Origin: Asparagopsis taxiformis
Lineage: Eukaryota; Rhodophyta; Florideophyceae; Bonnemaisoniales; Bonnemaisoniaceae
NCBI GenBank assembly: GCA_030407315.1
Contig: JALQPE010000476.1
Span: 1 to 64,000 of the forward strand
Reading direction: 5' to 3'
DNA: 64,000 nucleotides
Shown here: one piece after another, positions 47,818-58,656 of the stretch
Position numbering within the stretch: the first letter of the stretch is position 1
Layout of the letters: every line of letters starts with the position of its first letter
The notes under the pieces: generated by a model
What the model was told of the DNA's origin: nothing
The model's input: the letters and a program-made list of their open reading frames with translations, nothing else
Databases searched by the model: none
Translations under genes and position numbers: made by a program

Positions 47818-50127
47818 ATGGACGTGTACGGCGCCACGAGCGATGCGGAAGCGCATCCACGCACGCATGGCGAGCAACCGGGCGCCGGATGGGATTATGC
47901 GATCACGATTGCGTCGCGAACGAGTCATGATCAACCGTCGATTAGTGCCGATCAATTGCGTCAATCCCTACTCGCTCGTCTCGTCGCTGCTGGATTCAGT
48001 TATCGTCAACGATGGGTGCCTGCCTTGCATCATATCATTATTCGCTTCGCCTTGCCCGAATCCGTCATGATGCAGCGCGCCCAACAATTGGCCGTCCAAT
48101 TGCAAACCCTGCCCGAATTTGGCGGTGGCTTCTTCGCTTTCTCCATGGATCGTGTCCATATCTTCGAAAATCATCTCCGCCGACAGCAGGCCCTGCCCTA
48201 CTTCACCGCCGCGCAGCGCGTGATCATCACACTCGCCGTGCTGCGCTCGCGTCAAACATGGGGTTCCGCCCTGGACATTGCGACTTTGTTGCACACCAAA
48301 AAGATTAAACAGGCCTTTGCCTTGCACACCGAACCCGACCGCAGTGCCCTCATTCGTGCCGCCGTCTACCATCAATGGTGGAATCCATTTCATCGCACCC
48401 CGTTGAATGCGCTGCGCGAATATCTCGGCACCCGTATCGCCATTTATTTCGCCTGGTTAGCTTTCTATACGCGCATGCTCCTCGCATTGGCCGCTGTGTC
48501 ACTTCTCGTTCAGGCAATTCTCGTCTATTCCACTTCGCAACGCTTGTCCGCATGGACCCGCCTCATCTTCTCTCTACTCCTCTCCTATTGGAGCGCATTG
48601 GGTTTCGATAATTGGAAACGACGCAATGCCGTTCTCATGGTTCAATGGGGCATGGCCCGTTTCTACGAAGCACAAGAGAATCTTATTCGTCCCGATTTCA
48701 CTGGTGTGCCCAAGAAGGGCTTCTACTGCAAGGGTGGTTTCGTCGATTTACAAGATCTCGACCCAGATGTTCAACATCTCACCCCACGCACCTCTGTGCA
48801 ACAGGACGACACCATGTCCATTATCACCGGACAAAGGCGTCAACGCGACGTGTTAATCATTGGCGGTAAAGGCGACCAAGATTTTATCGTGGAGGCAGCC
48901 GTGACCGGTCGATCATTTACCGATCTCCCGACCTTTCCGGTTTTCGATAGGAAACGACACAAGATGCGAATCAACATTGCAATTGCCATAACCGCTTTCT
49001 TTTCCCTCTGCGTTGCTGCTGCCGCCTTTTCCATTCTCTTCTACAAATCCCACATCATTCGCGCCTTTGGTGCGCGCAGTTACGCCAGGTTTGTTCCCGG
49101 TATTGCGACTGCACTGCTCATTTCCATTGCCGATCCTGCCTGGAAGCAGTTTTCATTGCGTTTAACCGTGTGGGAGAACCATCGCACGGATCTCTCATTT
49201 CGCAACAGTCTCATTCGCAAACGCTTCGCCTTTCAATTCGTTTCCAATTACATTTCCTCCTTCTACGTCGCATTTGTCAAGCCCTTCACTCCGTCCGACC
49301 CGTGCATTATCACTGCCGCTTCCGACCAGCCCGATTGCATGGCCGAATTGGAATCCCTGCTCACTGCACTTGTCATCACCAAGGCAACATTGCAGCAAGC
49401 CATTGAACTCGGAATTCCCTCACTATTCTTTCTCATCCGCAGCTTGATCCGCCGTTTTAAAACGTCCAATCTCGAAGACGAAATCACTGCTGATCAACAT
49501 CTCCATCTTCTGTCCGCAGACGCTGTCATCGGCGAAGATGACGATGACCCAGCTCTGTTGGAATCCAAGAAGAACAAGTACATGTCAACCATTGATGATT
49601 ACGGCGAACTCGTAGTGCAATACGGGTTACTCGTACTCTTCGGACTGGCCTTTCCGCTGGCAGCACTCATCAATCTGCTCAACAACCTCATTGAATGCCG
49701 CACGGATGCCTACAAAGTGTTGGTCATCAAGCAACGACCCGATGCAGATGATGCAGCTGACATTGGCGGATGGTTGGACGTGCTCAAATTTCTCACTAGA
49801 TTGTCCATTATTACAAACACAGCTCTGGTGACGGTCACGTCGGTTTCGTTGCAACAAGCCCTGCCAAATGTTATTGGCGATACTGCAGAGAGATATCGAG
49901 GCCTAAGTTTCTTCATCTTCGAGCATGTCCTGTTCATGGTTCGGTGGATTGTCGCTTCACTTGTGCCTGATATTCCCGGGTCCACATATCGTCTGTTGGC
50001 TAGACAAGATTTCCTACTCGCAAAGTGTTTCGGAAGTGGATGGAAATCTTATTATGGCACTGGCGGCGCCGATGGGAGTGACTTGGAGTCTATCCAGGAC
50101 GACCCAATCCGTTCCCGTTACATGTAG
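47818..50127 (+). CDS. Anoctamin/TMEM16 family membrane protein
   Basis: Encodes 769 residues from MDVYGATSD; an in-frame ATG at 47,737 exists. TMEM16 proteins are dimeric Ca-activated chloride channels or lipid scramblases with ten membrane helices. The first helix region begins after LNALREYLGTRIAIYFAWLA. Family signatures include GMARFYEAQENLIRPDF, the TM6 segment FVSNYISSFYVAFVKPF, acidic residues of the TM7 region (MAELESLL), and the strongly conserved TM8 segment YGELVVQYGLLVLFGLAFPL followed by LINLLNNLIECRTDAYK. The acidic residues expected to bind Ca in TM7 and TM8 are at least partly present. The C-terminus ends shortly after the last helix. Only 29 bases separate its stop from the stop of the opposing helical-repeat gene. 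Confidence 0.85.
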   Translation: MDVYGATSDAEAHPRTHGEQPGAGWDYAITIASRTSHDQPSISADQLRQSLLARLVAAGFSYRQRWVPALHHIIIRFALPESVMMQRAQQLAVQLQTLPEFGGGFFAFSMDRVHIFENHLRRQQALPYFTAAQRVIITLAVLRSRQTWGSALDIATLLHTKKIKQAFALHTEPDRSALIRAAVYHQWWNPFHRTPLNALREYLGTRIAIYFAWLAFYTRMLLALAAVSLLVQAILVYSTSQRLSAWTRLIFSLLLSYWSALGFDNWKRRNAVLMVQWGMARFYEAQENLIRPDFTGVPKKGFYCKGGFVDLQDLDPDVQHLTPRTSVQQDDTMSIITGQRRQRDVLIIGGKGDQDFIVEAAVTGRSFTDLPTFPVFDRKRHKMRINIAIAITAFFSLCVAAAAFSILFYKSHIIRAFGARSYARFVPGIATALLISIADPAWKQFSLRLTVWENHRTDLSFRNSLIRKRFAFQFVSNYISSFYVAFVKPFTPSDPCIITAASDQPDCMAELESLLTALVITKATLQQAIELGIPSLFFLIRSLIRRFKTSNLEDEITADQHLHLLSADAVIGEDDDDPALLESKKNKYMSTIDDYGELVVQYGLLVLFGLAFPLAALINLLNNLIECRTDAYKVLVIKQRPDADDAADIGGWLDVLKFLTRLSIITNTALVTVTSVSLQQALPNVIGDTAERYRGLSFFIFEHVLFMVRWIVASLVPDIPGSTYRLLARQDFLLAKCFGSGWKSYYGTGGADGSDLESIQDDPIRSRYM

Positions 50128-50156
50128 CTTGCTCTGTTTTTCGTCGTGCAGAGGTT

Positions 50157-53100
50157 CTAGTTATTTAGAATCGTCCCATACATATTAGCTCCATTTTCTA
50201 TCGCTGGTAAACTAGCGAGTGCTCGAGATGTGCCAGGTAGTAGAGCGCCGACACCAACAGCATGCGCTAGAATAATACCTTCGATAGAGTCCGACTGTCC
50301 ACTCACCGAGCCACATTGTTCCACAATGTCATGCACAAGTTCCTGCCTAGCCACAGCCGGTAGCGTGCGGGCAGTCCGGCCTATGGTTTCCGCAAGTGAC
50401 TCTCTCCTCTCCACATCGATTTTTGAACTTATCAACGCAATTGCATGCATGCGAACAAGCTGTTCATCACCAACTAGGCAAGACAATTTTGCACTCATCC
50501 GTGTAATATTCTCTGGACTTGCCTCTCGCGGCCCCAGTATTCTTACTCTCTCAGTTGCATTGCGCAGAACATTTGCAAATGCTTCTTCAATGTCCTTTGT
50601 ACATTGCCGATCACTCATGAATTCTAATACTGCTGAAGCAGCAGCTTCTCCATGCCTAGTTGCCATCACATCAGACAGTCCATTGACAAGCTCCTTCAGC
50701 ACATCGCCATTCTCTGCAGCAACTCCAGCGGCACGCTCCAGCACGATACCAATATTCTGTGGATAAAACAATACAGTACCCACAAACAACGGTTTCAAGG
50801 CGTCAAGCATCTCACATGTCGAAAACCATTGCGCTCTAGCATCATCCGTATCAGCTCCGAAATCCGTCCAGCTAAGCGCCGCAAGCGCAGCCCTCTTCAG
50901 TTCCAGGCCGCCAATTTGTATAATCTCGTTCAACAATGGGACCCAAGACAGCGAGCGCGGCATTGCACGTGCTTTAGTAAGTGTTTGCAGAGCCACAACA
51001 CTCCTATGCATGTTGCCTCCTTCAATACTGGAACACAATGTGCAAATCGCCTTCATTACACCAGTGGGCAGTGTTTGAACGGCACGATTAAAACTTTCAA
51101 CAGCATTTTCATCACCACCCTGTCGCACGCGTCGCAACTTCTCCGCTGTAGCTCGCAATCGCCCAACATCCACGTCCAATTTGCCTCGCCTTGCTTTCTC
51201 CCACTCGGCACTGACAAGTTTCAATAACAATTGCTCCAAAGCTGTGAACGGCACATCACGTAAATCGGCTGCAAGTACCACCAATGCAGTGATGAATGTT
51301 GCACATGATTCCTCAATACCCTCCAACCGAGCCTGCTCCGCCTCATAGTCATCCAATGGGTCTGCTTCATGCGTGATCCGAAGTATATCGTCTGCAGTGA
51401 ATCGAGCGAGCGACTCTGCTGCTTGAGAGACATGAACCAGTTGCTCATTCTTCACAGATATCTCAGATTCAACCAGGTAATGGCGCAGAACGGAAATTGC
51501 CTTCCGCGCCACAACCCGGCCTTTCTTTCCTTCAGCAGCACTGCACACTGTTCCCAATACTTGAAAGTAGCTCTTCCTAGCCGCAGATGGAACTTTGTCG
51601 ACAGATGGAAATGCCTTGAGCACGATTTTAACAGCTTTTGTCGCATCTAGAACTTGTTCATCTGCCATGTCGCTCATCGCCCTGAAACACATTGCACAAG
51701 CCTCGGGAGCATCTGCAACGCTTTTCACATCGATACACTTGCTGATGAAAGGAACAAATTGTGTCCCACGTGCCGGTCGGACTGACACAAGTTTAGCAAT
51801 TGCAGCACACGCTGCTGCTTTCAAAGATGCTGGAATATGCTCGAAAGACCTCGTCAGTTTCTCCACCTCGGATAACAACACATTTGTTATAGATGGGGCA
51901 ATACATGCAGACCCGGCTAGTGCAACAAAGCCAACTTCTTTCGTACCAGACGTTTGTGCAATGTCTGCAGTTTCCATCAAGCCCAAAAGCGCTCTCAAAA
52001 CGATACGAGACGTTTCTCTATCCGCCAGCAGTGCTGGTGACGGCAGCAGATCGCGAAGTACCTCTGCAGCCACATACCCGTTTCGCTCCACCTCGAGACG
52101 CTTGAGTATTACTGGAAAGTAAAATAGCAAAACAGGGCAACTGGACAACTTTGTCAAAGTCGAGACAATACACAATCGGACGCGCGAATGGGGATGACTG
52201 AGGCACGCCATTGCAACACTTGTATAATACAAAATAGGTGGTGACGGAGGAGTAACGTCCTCCTGTGTGTCTTGATCATCATCATAACCAGTTTGAAACA
52301 TTGAACGATGAGAGGTTTGTGACGTCGATTGGTCGTCAGAAAACATTGTTGCATAGTCCTCTCGCAGCCAGCTGGTCAACTTTGCAGCGTCCTGCCAGAG
52401 GTGTGCGGCCTTTTCCAGCAGCCCGAGCATTAGGGCTGTGCGGGAACAACGGATGTCACACGCAAATTGGTACAATTTGTTGACATTGTCAGTCGTTGCT
52501 GAATTGGCACATTCCGTTACAAGCCCTGGGATTTGCGTAGCTGTACGTGCGATTTCCGCCACATCCACAGCAGAACACATCGACGCTATCGACACACAAT
52601 TCGCTGTGATAGTAGCCAGTATTACTGGATGCACTACACGGTGCGACTGGGGCATGGAGGAAACTGTGAGCGTTGCCAGACTCAACGCATTACTACACAG
52701 AGTAAGCGAACCGCGAAACGCACATGCAGTTGCGATCGTAACCAACACATGAAGAGTAACATCAGCTCCGATCAGCGGGATTGCGGTGGCACAGAGCGGA
52801 CTTTTCCAGAGCGAAGAAAGAATATCAGGATTAGCACGTTGAAACGCGTGCAGCAACGCATATCTGAGCACGAGCGAAAAAGAAGTTCTGTCGCAAGCGA
52901 TGGACACAAGTGACGAGAACAAAAACGAGAAAAACTCAACTTGATCATAATCGTCCTCCTCGGACAGCACGCCGCCGGACGGCGATGATAGGTCCAGTAG
53001 GAAGGATATGACAACATCGCGAACCGATGGATGACGACGGGCGACGTCAACGAGACCAGAGACGGCGAGAAGGCGATCGGCGAGATCTGAGGCGGGTGCC

Positions 53101-53540
53101 AGGATGTGCGAGAAGAAAGTTTTGGAGGCATGCAGAGCGTCTGCAAGCGCCGAGTCTAGACGGGCGAGCTGGTGCAGGAGAGCGCGCAATGCAACGCGTC
53201 TGACGGACGGATCGGCGAAACAAAATGTGTTGATGGGAGCTGCATGGCGCGATCCGCACTGCGTGACGAGAAGGGCTGCCACGCGTGCAAGGGGATCGGC
53301 GTTGCGAAAGGGCACGGCTGTCGGTAATGATTTGAGCGTATCAGTGAGATGATCGAGGTCGCTTTCGGATAGGGAGCGCAGAATAGCGTGCGCGGCCAGC
53401 TGCGCGGCGGCGTGCGAACCGTCGAAGAAGCAGTCTGTGAGTGCGGCGGCGCGTTGCTTGGCGCTCGCGGCGGACGAGAGCAGCGCGTGAGCTTGCGCTG
53501 TGTCGAGGGCGGCGTGCGCGCTGTGCATTGATGCACTCAT
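50157..53540 (-). CDS. Large alpha-helical-repeat protein, focadhesin/RST1-like
   Basis: Encodes 1,127 residues from MSASMHSAHAALD; an ATG 57 bases upstream would overlap the next gene by 4 bases. The protein is almost entirely alpha-helical with HEAT/ARM-like repeats (for example SDRLLAV-type helices and HPHSRVRLCIVSTLTKLSSC). The segment ACAMCFRAMSDMADEQVLD, then AVKIVLKAF, recalls the DUF3730 region of focadhesin and plant RST1, large repeat proteins; RST1 links the Ski complex to the cytosolic exosome in RNA decay. This assignment is by pattern, not alignment. Another HEAT-repeat family, such as an adaptor or tubulin-cofactor type, is possible. It lies directly downstream of the Tudor gene on the same strand, 53 bases apart. 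Confidence 0.5.
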   Translation of the reverse strand: MSASMHSAHAALDTAQAHALLSSAASAKQRAAALTDCFFDGSHAAAQLAAHAILRSLSESDLDHLTDTLKSLPTAVPFRNADPLARVAALLVTQCGSRHAAPINTFCFADPSVRRVALRALLHQLARLDSALADALHASKTFFSHILAPASDLADRLLAVSGLVDVARRHPSVRDVVISFLLDLSSPSGGVLSEEDDYDQVEFFSFLFSSLVSIACDRTSFSLVLRYALLHAFQRANPDILSSLWKSPLCATAIPLIGADVTLHVLVTIATACAFRGSLTLCSNALSLATLTVSSMPQSHRVVHPVILATITANCVSIASMCSAVDVAEIARTATQIPGLVTECANSATTDNVNKLYQFACDIRCSRTALMLGLLEKAAHLWQDAAKLTSWLREDYATMFSDDQSTSQTSHRSMFQTGYDDDQDTQEDVTPPSPPILYYTSVAMACLSHPHSRVRLCIVSTLTKLSSCPVLLFYFPVILKRLEVERNGYVAAEVLRDLLPSPALLADRETSRIVLRALLGLMETADIAQTSGTKEVGFVALAGSACIAPSITNVLLSEVEKLTRSFEHIPASLKAAACAAIAKLVSVRPARGTQFVPFISKCIDVKSVADAPEACAMCFRAMSDMADEQVLDATKAVKIVLKAFPSVDKVPSAARKSYFQVLGTVCSAAEGKKGRVVARKAISVLRHYLVESEISVKNEQLVHVSQAAESLARFTADDILRITHEADPLDDYEAEQARLEGIEESCATFITALVVLAADLRDVPFTALEQLLLKLVSAEWEKARRGKLDVDVGRLRATAEKLRRVRQGGDENAVESFNRAVQTLPTGVMKAICTLCSSIEGGNMHRSVVALQTLTKARAMPRSLSWVPLLNEIIQIGGLELKRAALAALSWTDFGADTDDARAQWFSTCEMLDALKPLFVGTVLFYPQNIGIVLERAAGVAAENGDVLKELVNGLSDVMATRHGEAAASAVLEFMSDRQCTKDIEEAFANVLRNATERVRILGPREASPENITRMSAKLSCLVGDEQLVRMHAIALISSKIDVERRESLAETIGRTARTLPAVARQELVHDIVEQCGSVSGQSDSIEGIILAHAVGVGALLPGTSRALASLPAIENGANMYGTILNN

Positions 53541-53593
53541 GATGAATGGTGGGCGTGTGTGAAACGTGGAAATGTGGCGTATAGTATTTATAT

Positions 53594-56500
53594 TCACAAA
53601 CTGTCAGAGTTATTAATTCGTGCCGCTTCTTTTGTGAAGCGCACCGCCAGGACCAGCGGGTCCTTCTCTTTTAGCAATGGCGTCATTAGTTTCTGTTGCG
53701 CCTTTAGAATGTTTTCAGCCATGAGCGTGATGACGCGCTTTTCAGATTCCCACTCAAAGTCGAGCAGTTTGGGAACCCATCCCTTGTAGTTATACCTAGC
53801 TCTGGCAATATTCTCAGTTGTTGGCGCAGTCAACAGCCAGCCGATTTCCAAGTGCACGTTGCGAAGCTTTGCAGTTACTTGTTCCATTCCTGTTCTGAAA
53901 TCCCCAATGTTGCCCAATGTAGTCGAAATGTGCGACAAACAACTCATGCTCACCTGCTCTACCCAATCCTGAGCAACAGGTTGTTCTCGTTCGCTCGTCG
54001 GCGCCTTCTCTCTACAAAGCCCCTGCAACAGCCATTCCACAATCATTTTGCCGATCAGATGCTTTGCTTCCATGGCCCGATGGCAAAACTCGTCCTCTTC
54101 CTCAATAGACCACGAAATTACCTTCGACTTGTTCGTCACCGCCGCATTAGCACATGTTCGGTTCCTCTCACTCATTGCATACTTGCCTGGATCTCGCACA
54201 GTCCCAGCTTTTACTGCAGCTGGATTTAACTTCCTTTCTACAATCTGCCCCTCCTCCAGTCCTTGGCTCGTCTCTGGGCTCACATCCTTACCAGATCCAC
54301 TTCCATCGCTTCCAGCTACCACACCAGTCGCCGTACGCGCCCTTGCCATGGCTCCTTTCGTCGATCGCGGCTGTAGAGACTTCAAAGGCTTCTCCGATTT
54401 CGTATCTTGCGTTCCAGAGACCCGTCCCCTACTAAATGCCTTTGTCGGAGTGGTAGTCCTGTTCTCGTCGTCATCATCATCTAAACCAATTACTTCGCAA
54501 CCTGCATTGTCCCTTTCATTTTCAGCAGACTCACCACGCACAACGGGTGTTTGTCTGACCATATTCGAGCTCTGTGCCGCGGATTTCACCACTTCCACAT
54601 CACTCATTGTCTCCATCCTCGATGATAACCTTTCGGCAGTAGCCTGCGCCAGAGCGGCAGCTTTAGTCTTCGCAGCTGCCTCTGCATCTGATACAGTTGC
54701 CTGAGTGGCTACTTCATCGGCGTTCTTCATCTCACCCTTCAGTTCAATTACATTTGCAGCATCTGTTTGCACCGTCGAATGACCACCATTCAGTTGATCC
54801 TTCAATAGGTTTGCTATGACAGATTGCATACAATTCTCAAGTTCCATCCGCATTTCCATTCTCGACTTCTCCAATGACTGTTCTATTTTCTTCTCAATCC
54901 TATCGCTAATCCTCTCCTCCATGTCTCTACACATACGAGACATTTCTGAAGAATATAATGAATTCATTTCGGAGCGCAGCCCGTCAGACTTCTTCTCAAA
55001 CTCCGACTTTGTCGCCAAGTTAGCCAGTGATTCCTGCATTGCTTTCTGCTCGTCGGCAATGCTCCGAGCAACTGATCGCACTTCTTCCAATCCATTATGT
55101 ATCTTTCCTATATGAGCCGCATTTTCTGCAAACAACGATTCCATCCTACTATTCAACGGTGAAAGCTGCGCTTCTAGTGCTGACATGTTGGATTTCGTAA
55201 TCGTCTTCATCAAAATATCAAGCGGCATACTTGCGGTCCCTCTTTCAGCATTTTGAACAACGCGCCCTCCTGCCTTTGGCTTAAACGTATTCTGACGGCT
55301 CAGTGCTTTGGGTAGAGATCCAGATGATTGCTTACTCGATGGTGATCGCGTATTCTCCACCGCACTCGCCCCCCTAGTAGGCTTGGGAGATACAACTGGA
55401 GTCACACCATTATCACTAGACTGCTTCTGCTCTTCACTCCTGGACTTCTGTCCACAGCTGGTTGGAGGCACAAGAGCAGGTGCGGGTCTTGATAAATTCT
55501 TTTCAGAGCTCGTAACAGACTGATGAAAACCAACAGAACGTGGTCGCTTGTTTTTCCCATTCTTGGACGCCAGACTCGATACTATCGGTCGAGCCTGAGA
55601 CTGTACAGGTTCCGAGATTCCACCGTCTAATGTTGTCTGTTGCATTTTCTTCAGCCCAGCTTTGAGAAGGGGCGGTGCTGTTGCTGCCGGCTGAGAATCT
55701 TTTTGGATCACAGCAGGTTTCGCCTGATCGGTAGATTCTTTGCTAGTCCCCTTCTGTTCTTTGACGACAGACTTGTTTCCTACCGAAGACTGTTTCTGAG
55801 CCTGATTCCCGATCGGGACGTTACCACTGAGTTGCTCCTGGGCAGATTCTTTTGTTCCACCTTTGCGAGGTTGTTTTCCAGCTTCAGCCTGCACCGCAAT
55901 TTTTTCTGGAGATGGTTGTGATAAATCGATAACATCTGTGTCAGGTCCACCTATAATCTTCCTCTTTTTGCTCACTGGAGTTTCAGTAGCGTTTGGGGCC
56001 GGGCGTTTTTCAGCATTCTGGGTTTGCAGCGAACTAGGAGGGTGCCCCTTGCGTTTGTGCAAAGTACTAATATCACTCTTGTTCGATATTGGTTGTAGGT
56101 CGGCAATCGCGAGGTTCGTCGACGAAGAGGGCATGACTGCAGTGTTGCCTTGCTCTTTGGCAAGACTTTGCCCTGGTCCTGCCTTGCTTGTGTTGCTGCT
56201 AGGAGTACTTGGTATTGGTGCTGTTGAAGCAATGACATTGCTTGCCGTTGAAATGGATTGTTTCTCGGCGGCAACAATTGTAGGTTTTTCCGAGGCAACA
56301 ATGTTGCCAGCAACAGGTGGTTTGGGGACTGCAGGCTGAGATGTTCCGACACTTAGAGGGGGCGTTACAGTGACAATTTTGCTGACAGGAGCTTCGATCT
56401 TTTGGATACGCTCAGCAGGGGCACCAGCGTGCGGAATAGACGTAGGAAAGCTATCAGAAAAGAAGTTTTTCTTAGTAGCCTCATCGGGAGTCAGCTTGCT

Positions 56501-58396
56501 AGTATCCCCCTGCATTGATCCTTTCTTGACAGTTAGATCTTTGTTTTGGACGTGCGCCAATGAGACGTGAGTTGGCTTAACTTGAGCTCGTTGTTTAGAC
56601 GCTGCTGCGGTTGGTGGTGCACGATCAATTGACATTGGTTGTGCATAGACAACAGCTTTCTGTTGCAACTCAACACCACGGGTTGTCGAAACACCTACCA
56701 TAGGCATTGTTTGGGATGTGACGACAGGGATAGGCTGTTGGGAGCTTGCAGAGATTGATTGGACCTGAGCAGGAGAAACGAGTTGCGGTCGATTAATTGA
56801 ATGTGACTGAGGAAGCAACATCTGTACTGCAGGAACAACTCTCTGCTGCGGAGCATCAACTGTAGACACTGACTGCACAGGACCAGCACTCTGAGACATG
56901 GGCTGCGTAGAGACAGTATTTTTAGGTTGCGTGGAAACGGCAATCATGGGTCGTAGAGGAGCTCGAGCAATAGGTTGCGCAGCAACAACTCTTCCCTGCA
57001 CTGTAGGACCATGTATAGATAAGGGTTGTGGTCTTATTGCTATTGGAACAACCTTAGGTGTAGTTTGCTTCTGGCGTCGGGCAGAGGGCTGGAAAGGCTG
57101 CTTCGACAGGGCTTTCAGATTGGACTTTTCCTCTGAATTCCCAGCAGTGTTTGTACCAGGGCGTACTGCTGGGAGTTTCCGAGTTTGCGTTCTCTGTTGT
57201 TGCTGCGTAGAATTCTTCGTCGTGGATGGGCTAGTGGCGTCCGGAATAGAAGGTGGAACCCGAGGGATCGGAACCGAGGTAATTGGCAGGCCAGTAGCGC
57301 TGCGAAGGTTGGAATTAGACTGTTCCTGGGGCGTTGTGACAGAAGATTCGGATGATTGCTTAGCAGGTTTAGACCCCGAGTCGTTCTGGACAGTTTTCCT
57401 AGCTGTCTTCTTGAGTAGCGTTGCAAGCGGGTAGTCACGACTACTAGCTGTACGGGTAACATCGCTCCCTTTCTGCTTAGAGTGATGGTCAGTGCGAACC
57501 TGTCCAGAAGGCTGCTCACTAGCAGGACGAGTACGATCATTTGCTGTACGAGTTTCCTTGGGCGCTAGGGCAATCTTAGATAAAGAAGAGTAGTTTGCTT
57601 GAGTTTGATTTGTAGCAGCTGAAGTTAGAGTTGCGGATGACACCGGAGGGTTTTCGGACGCTTTGATGTTATGGCCAGCAGTTTTCGGGGTAGTCGTCTC
57701 AGCGCCAAGTTCGGACGGTTGCACAGTGCGTGCCGTAGCAGGCTGTGAAACTTTCTGGACATTGGGTTGAGGAGTCCTTTTGTTCTGCTTCGAATTGGAC
57801 TGAGAGGTGGGAGTCAAATTGGAGCTCTTTGCAGCGTTTTTCGCTCGCGAAGCAGGCTTTGGCTGGGTAGCGCGAGAGTTTTGACGTGCGGGACAAGAAA
57901 CTCTCCTGGTGCGCTTGTGAGGGTGGGCGGAATGGACGGCAGCCATGGCAGCAACTGCGGCGGCGCGTACAGGAGGAGTGGGAGGAATATCGAGAGTTTT
58001 GCGTCGCTGACGGCGCGTAGGAGTGGTGTTTGAGCGACTTGGGGGACGAAACACGTCGTCTGAATCGTCGTCGGAAGATCGAGATGGTGTGGGACTAGAC
58101 GGCTGCGGGGGATCATCGCCATCGATGACAATTGTGTCATTTGGTGGATTTTGAAGGGCAATTTCACGCTCGAGAGCCTTGCCGATAAATCGCCAGCGTT
58201 CATTGGGAAGATAAAGATCTTCGATGTCGCCATCGGTGTAATTCACGCGGTGACGCTGCTGTTCGGGCAGATAAGCTGCAATTCGACCGTCGTAATAGAC
58301 GGCATCATCCGGCCACCAGACTTGAACCTCGTCACCTATCTGCACGTGCGAAACGATGGAAGCTGGCGTTGGCATTTCAAGAGCAATGGCAAGCAA
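53594..58396 (-). CDS. Tudor-domain scaffold protein A
   Basis: Encodes 1,600 residues. Residues 22-75 form a Tudor-like domain (GDEVQVWWPDDAVYYDGRI, then HRVNYTDGDIEDLYL). Residues of about 80-1,130 are a long disordered region rich in Ser, Thr, Pro, Gln and Lys. It contains SUMO-interaction-like motifs: TIVIDGDD at about 90, DVIDLSQPSP in the middle and EVIGLDDDDD near 1,345. A coiled-coil region (SRMCRDMEERISDRIEKKIE) lies at about 1,170-1,260. The C-terminal 147 residues form a helical domain (WLLQ at 1,455, RYNYKGWVPKLLDFEWESEK at 1,534) that is clearly related to one in the divergent neighbour. Not a family I know; probably a chromatin- or SUMO-linked nuclear scaffold. The listed start is MLAIALEM; a second ATG lies 21 bases downstream. 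Confidence 0.75.
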   Translation of the reverse strand: MLAIALEMPTPASIVSHVQIGDEVQVWWPDDAVYYDGRIAAYLPEQQRHRVNYTDGDIEDLYLPNERWRFIGKALEREIALQNPPNDTIVIDGDDPPQPSSPTPSRSSDDDSDDVFRPPSRSNTTPTRRQRRKTLDIPPTPPVRAAAVAAMAAVHSAHPHKRTRRVSCPARQNSRATQPKPASRAKNAAKSSNLTPTSQSNSKQNKRTPQPNVQKVSQPATARTVQPSELGAETTTPKTAGHNIKASENPPVSSATLTSAATNQTQANYSSLSKIALAPKETRTANDRTRPASEQPSGQVRTDHHSKQKGSDVTRTASSRDYPLATLLKKTARKTVQNDSGSKPAKQSSESSVTTPQEQSNSNLRSATGLPITSVPIPRVPPSIPDATSPSTTKNSTQQQQRTQTRKLPAVRPGTNTAGNSEEKSNLKALSKQPFQPSARRQKQTTPKVVPIAIRPQPLSIHGPTVQGRVVAAQPIARAPLRPMIAVSTQPKNTVSTQPMSQSAGPVQSVSTVDAPQQRVVPAVQMLLPQSHSINRPQLVSPAQVQSISASSQQPIPVVTSQTMPMVGVSTTRGVELQQKAVVYAQPMSIDRAPPTAAASKQRAQVKPTHVSLAHVQNKDLTVKKGSMQGDTSKLTPDEATKKNFFSDSFPTSIPHAGAPAERIQKIEAPVSKIVTVTPPLSVGTSQPAVPKPPVAGNIVASEKPTIVAAEKQSISTASNVIASTAPIPSTPSSNTSKAGPGQSLAKEQGNTAVMPSSSTNLAIADLQPISNKSDISTLHKRKGHPPSSLQTQNAEKRPAPNATETPVSKKRKIIGGPDTDVIDLSQPSPEKIAVQAEAGKQPRKGGTKESAQEQLSGNVPIGNQAQKQSSVGNKSVVKEQKGTSKESTDQAKPAVIQKDSQPAATAPPLLKAGLKKMQQTTLDGGISEPVQSQARPIVSSLASKNGKNKRPRSVGFHQSVTSSEKNLSRPAPALVPPTSCGQKSRSEEQKQSSDNGVTPVVSPKPTRGASAVENTRSPSSKQSSGSLPKALSRQNTFKPKAGGRVVQNAERGTASMPLDILMKTITKSNMSALEAQLSPLNSRMESLFAENAAHIGKIHNGLEEVRSVARSIADEQKAMQESLANLATKSEFEKKSDGLRSEMNSLYSSEMSRMCRDMEERISDRIEKKIEQSLEKSRMEMRMELENCMQSVIANLLKDQLNGGHSTVQTDAANVIELKGEMKNADEVATQATVSDAEAAAKTKAAALAQATAERLSSRMETMSDVEVVKSAAQSSNMVRQTPVVRGESAENERDNAGCEVIGLDDDDDENRTTTPTKAFSRGRVSGTQDTKSEKPLKSLQPRSTKGAMARARTATGVVAGSDGSGSGKDVSPETSQGLEEGQIVERKLNPAAVKAGTVRDPGKYAMSERNRTCANAAVTNKSKVISWSIEEEDEFCHRAMEAKHLIGKMIVEWLLQGLCREKAPTSEREQPVAQDWVEQVSMSCLSHISTTLGNIGDFRTGMEQVTAKLRNVHLEIGWLLTAPTTENIARARYNYKGWVPKLLDFEWESEKRVITLMAENILKAQQKLMTPLLKEKDPLVLAVRFTKEAARINNSDSL

Positions 58397-58656
58397 AGAC
58401 GAGATCAGCTTGGCAAGGTTCGTTCACTTGACTGAGCAAGAGACAGACAATGAGCGACAAGCCATGATGCGCCAGCGCCGGAAGGTCAATGGACAGCCTG
58501 TCTCTATTGATTTTGGCGCGCAAATTTTTATTTCAGTGCACAGCGCCGACCTGTGCTGAAAAAAACGTGCGTTTAATATCCTTCGCGGAATCGCGAAAAG
58601 GTATCTTGCAGGTTTGTCGCTGCCTCCATCTTGCTGCCGATCTCCAACCTTTCTCC
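58397..58656. promoter_or_regulatory. Shared divergent promoter region of Tudor genes A and B
   Basis: Only 260 bases separate the two ATGs, so the paralogous genes must share or overlap their promoters. No perfect TATA box is seen. A plus-strand in-frame ATG at 58,489 is an alternative start of gene B and would shorten the region to about 90 bases. Confidence 0.55.

Noticed and set aside
54048..57434. Several plus-strand frames of 100-218 codons opposite Tudor gene A
   Set aside because: They lie within the disordered, Ser/Pro/Gln-coding region of gene A, and repetitive codons leave the complement open by chance.
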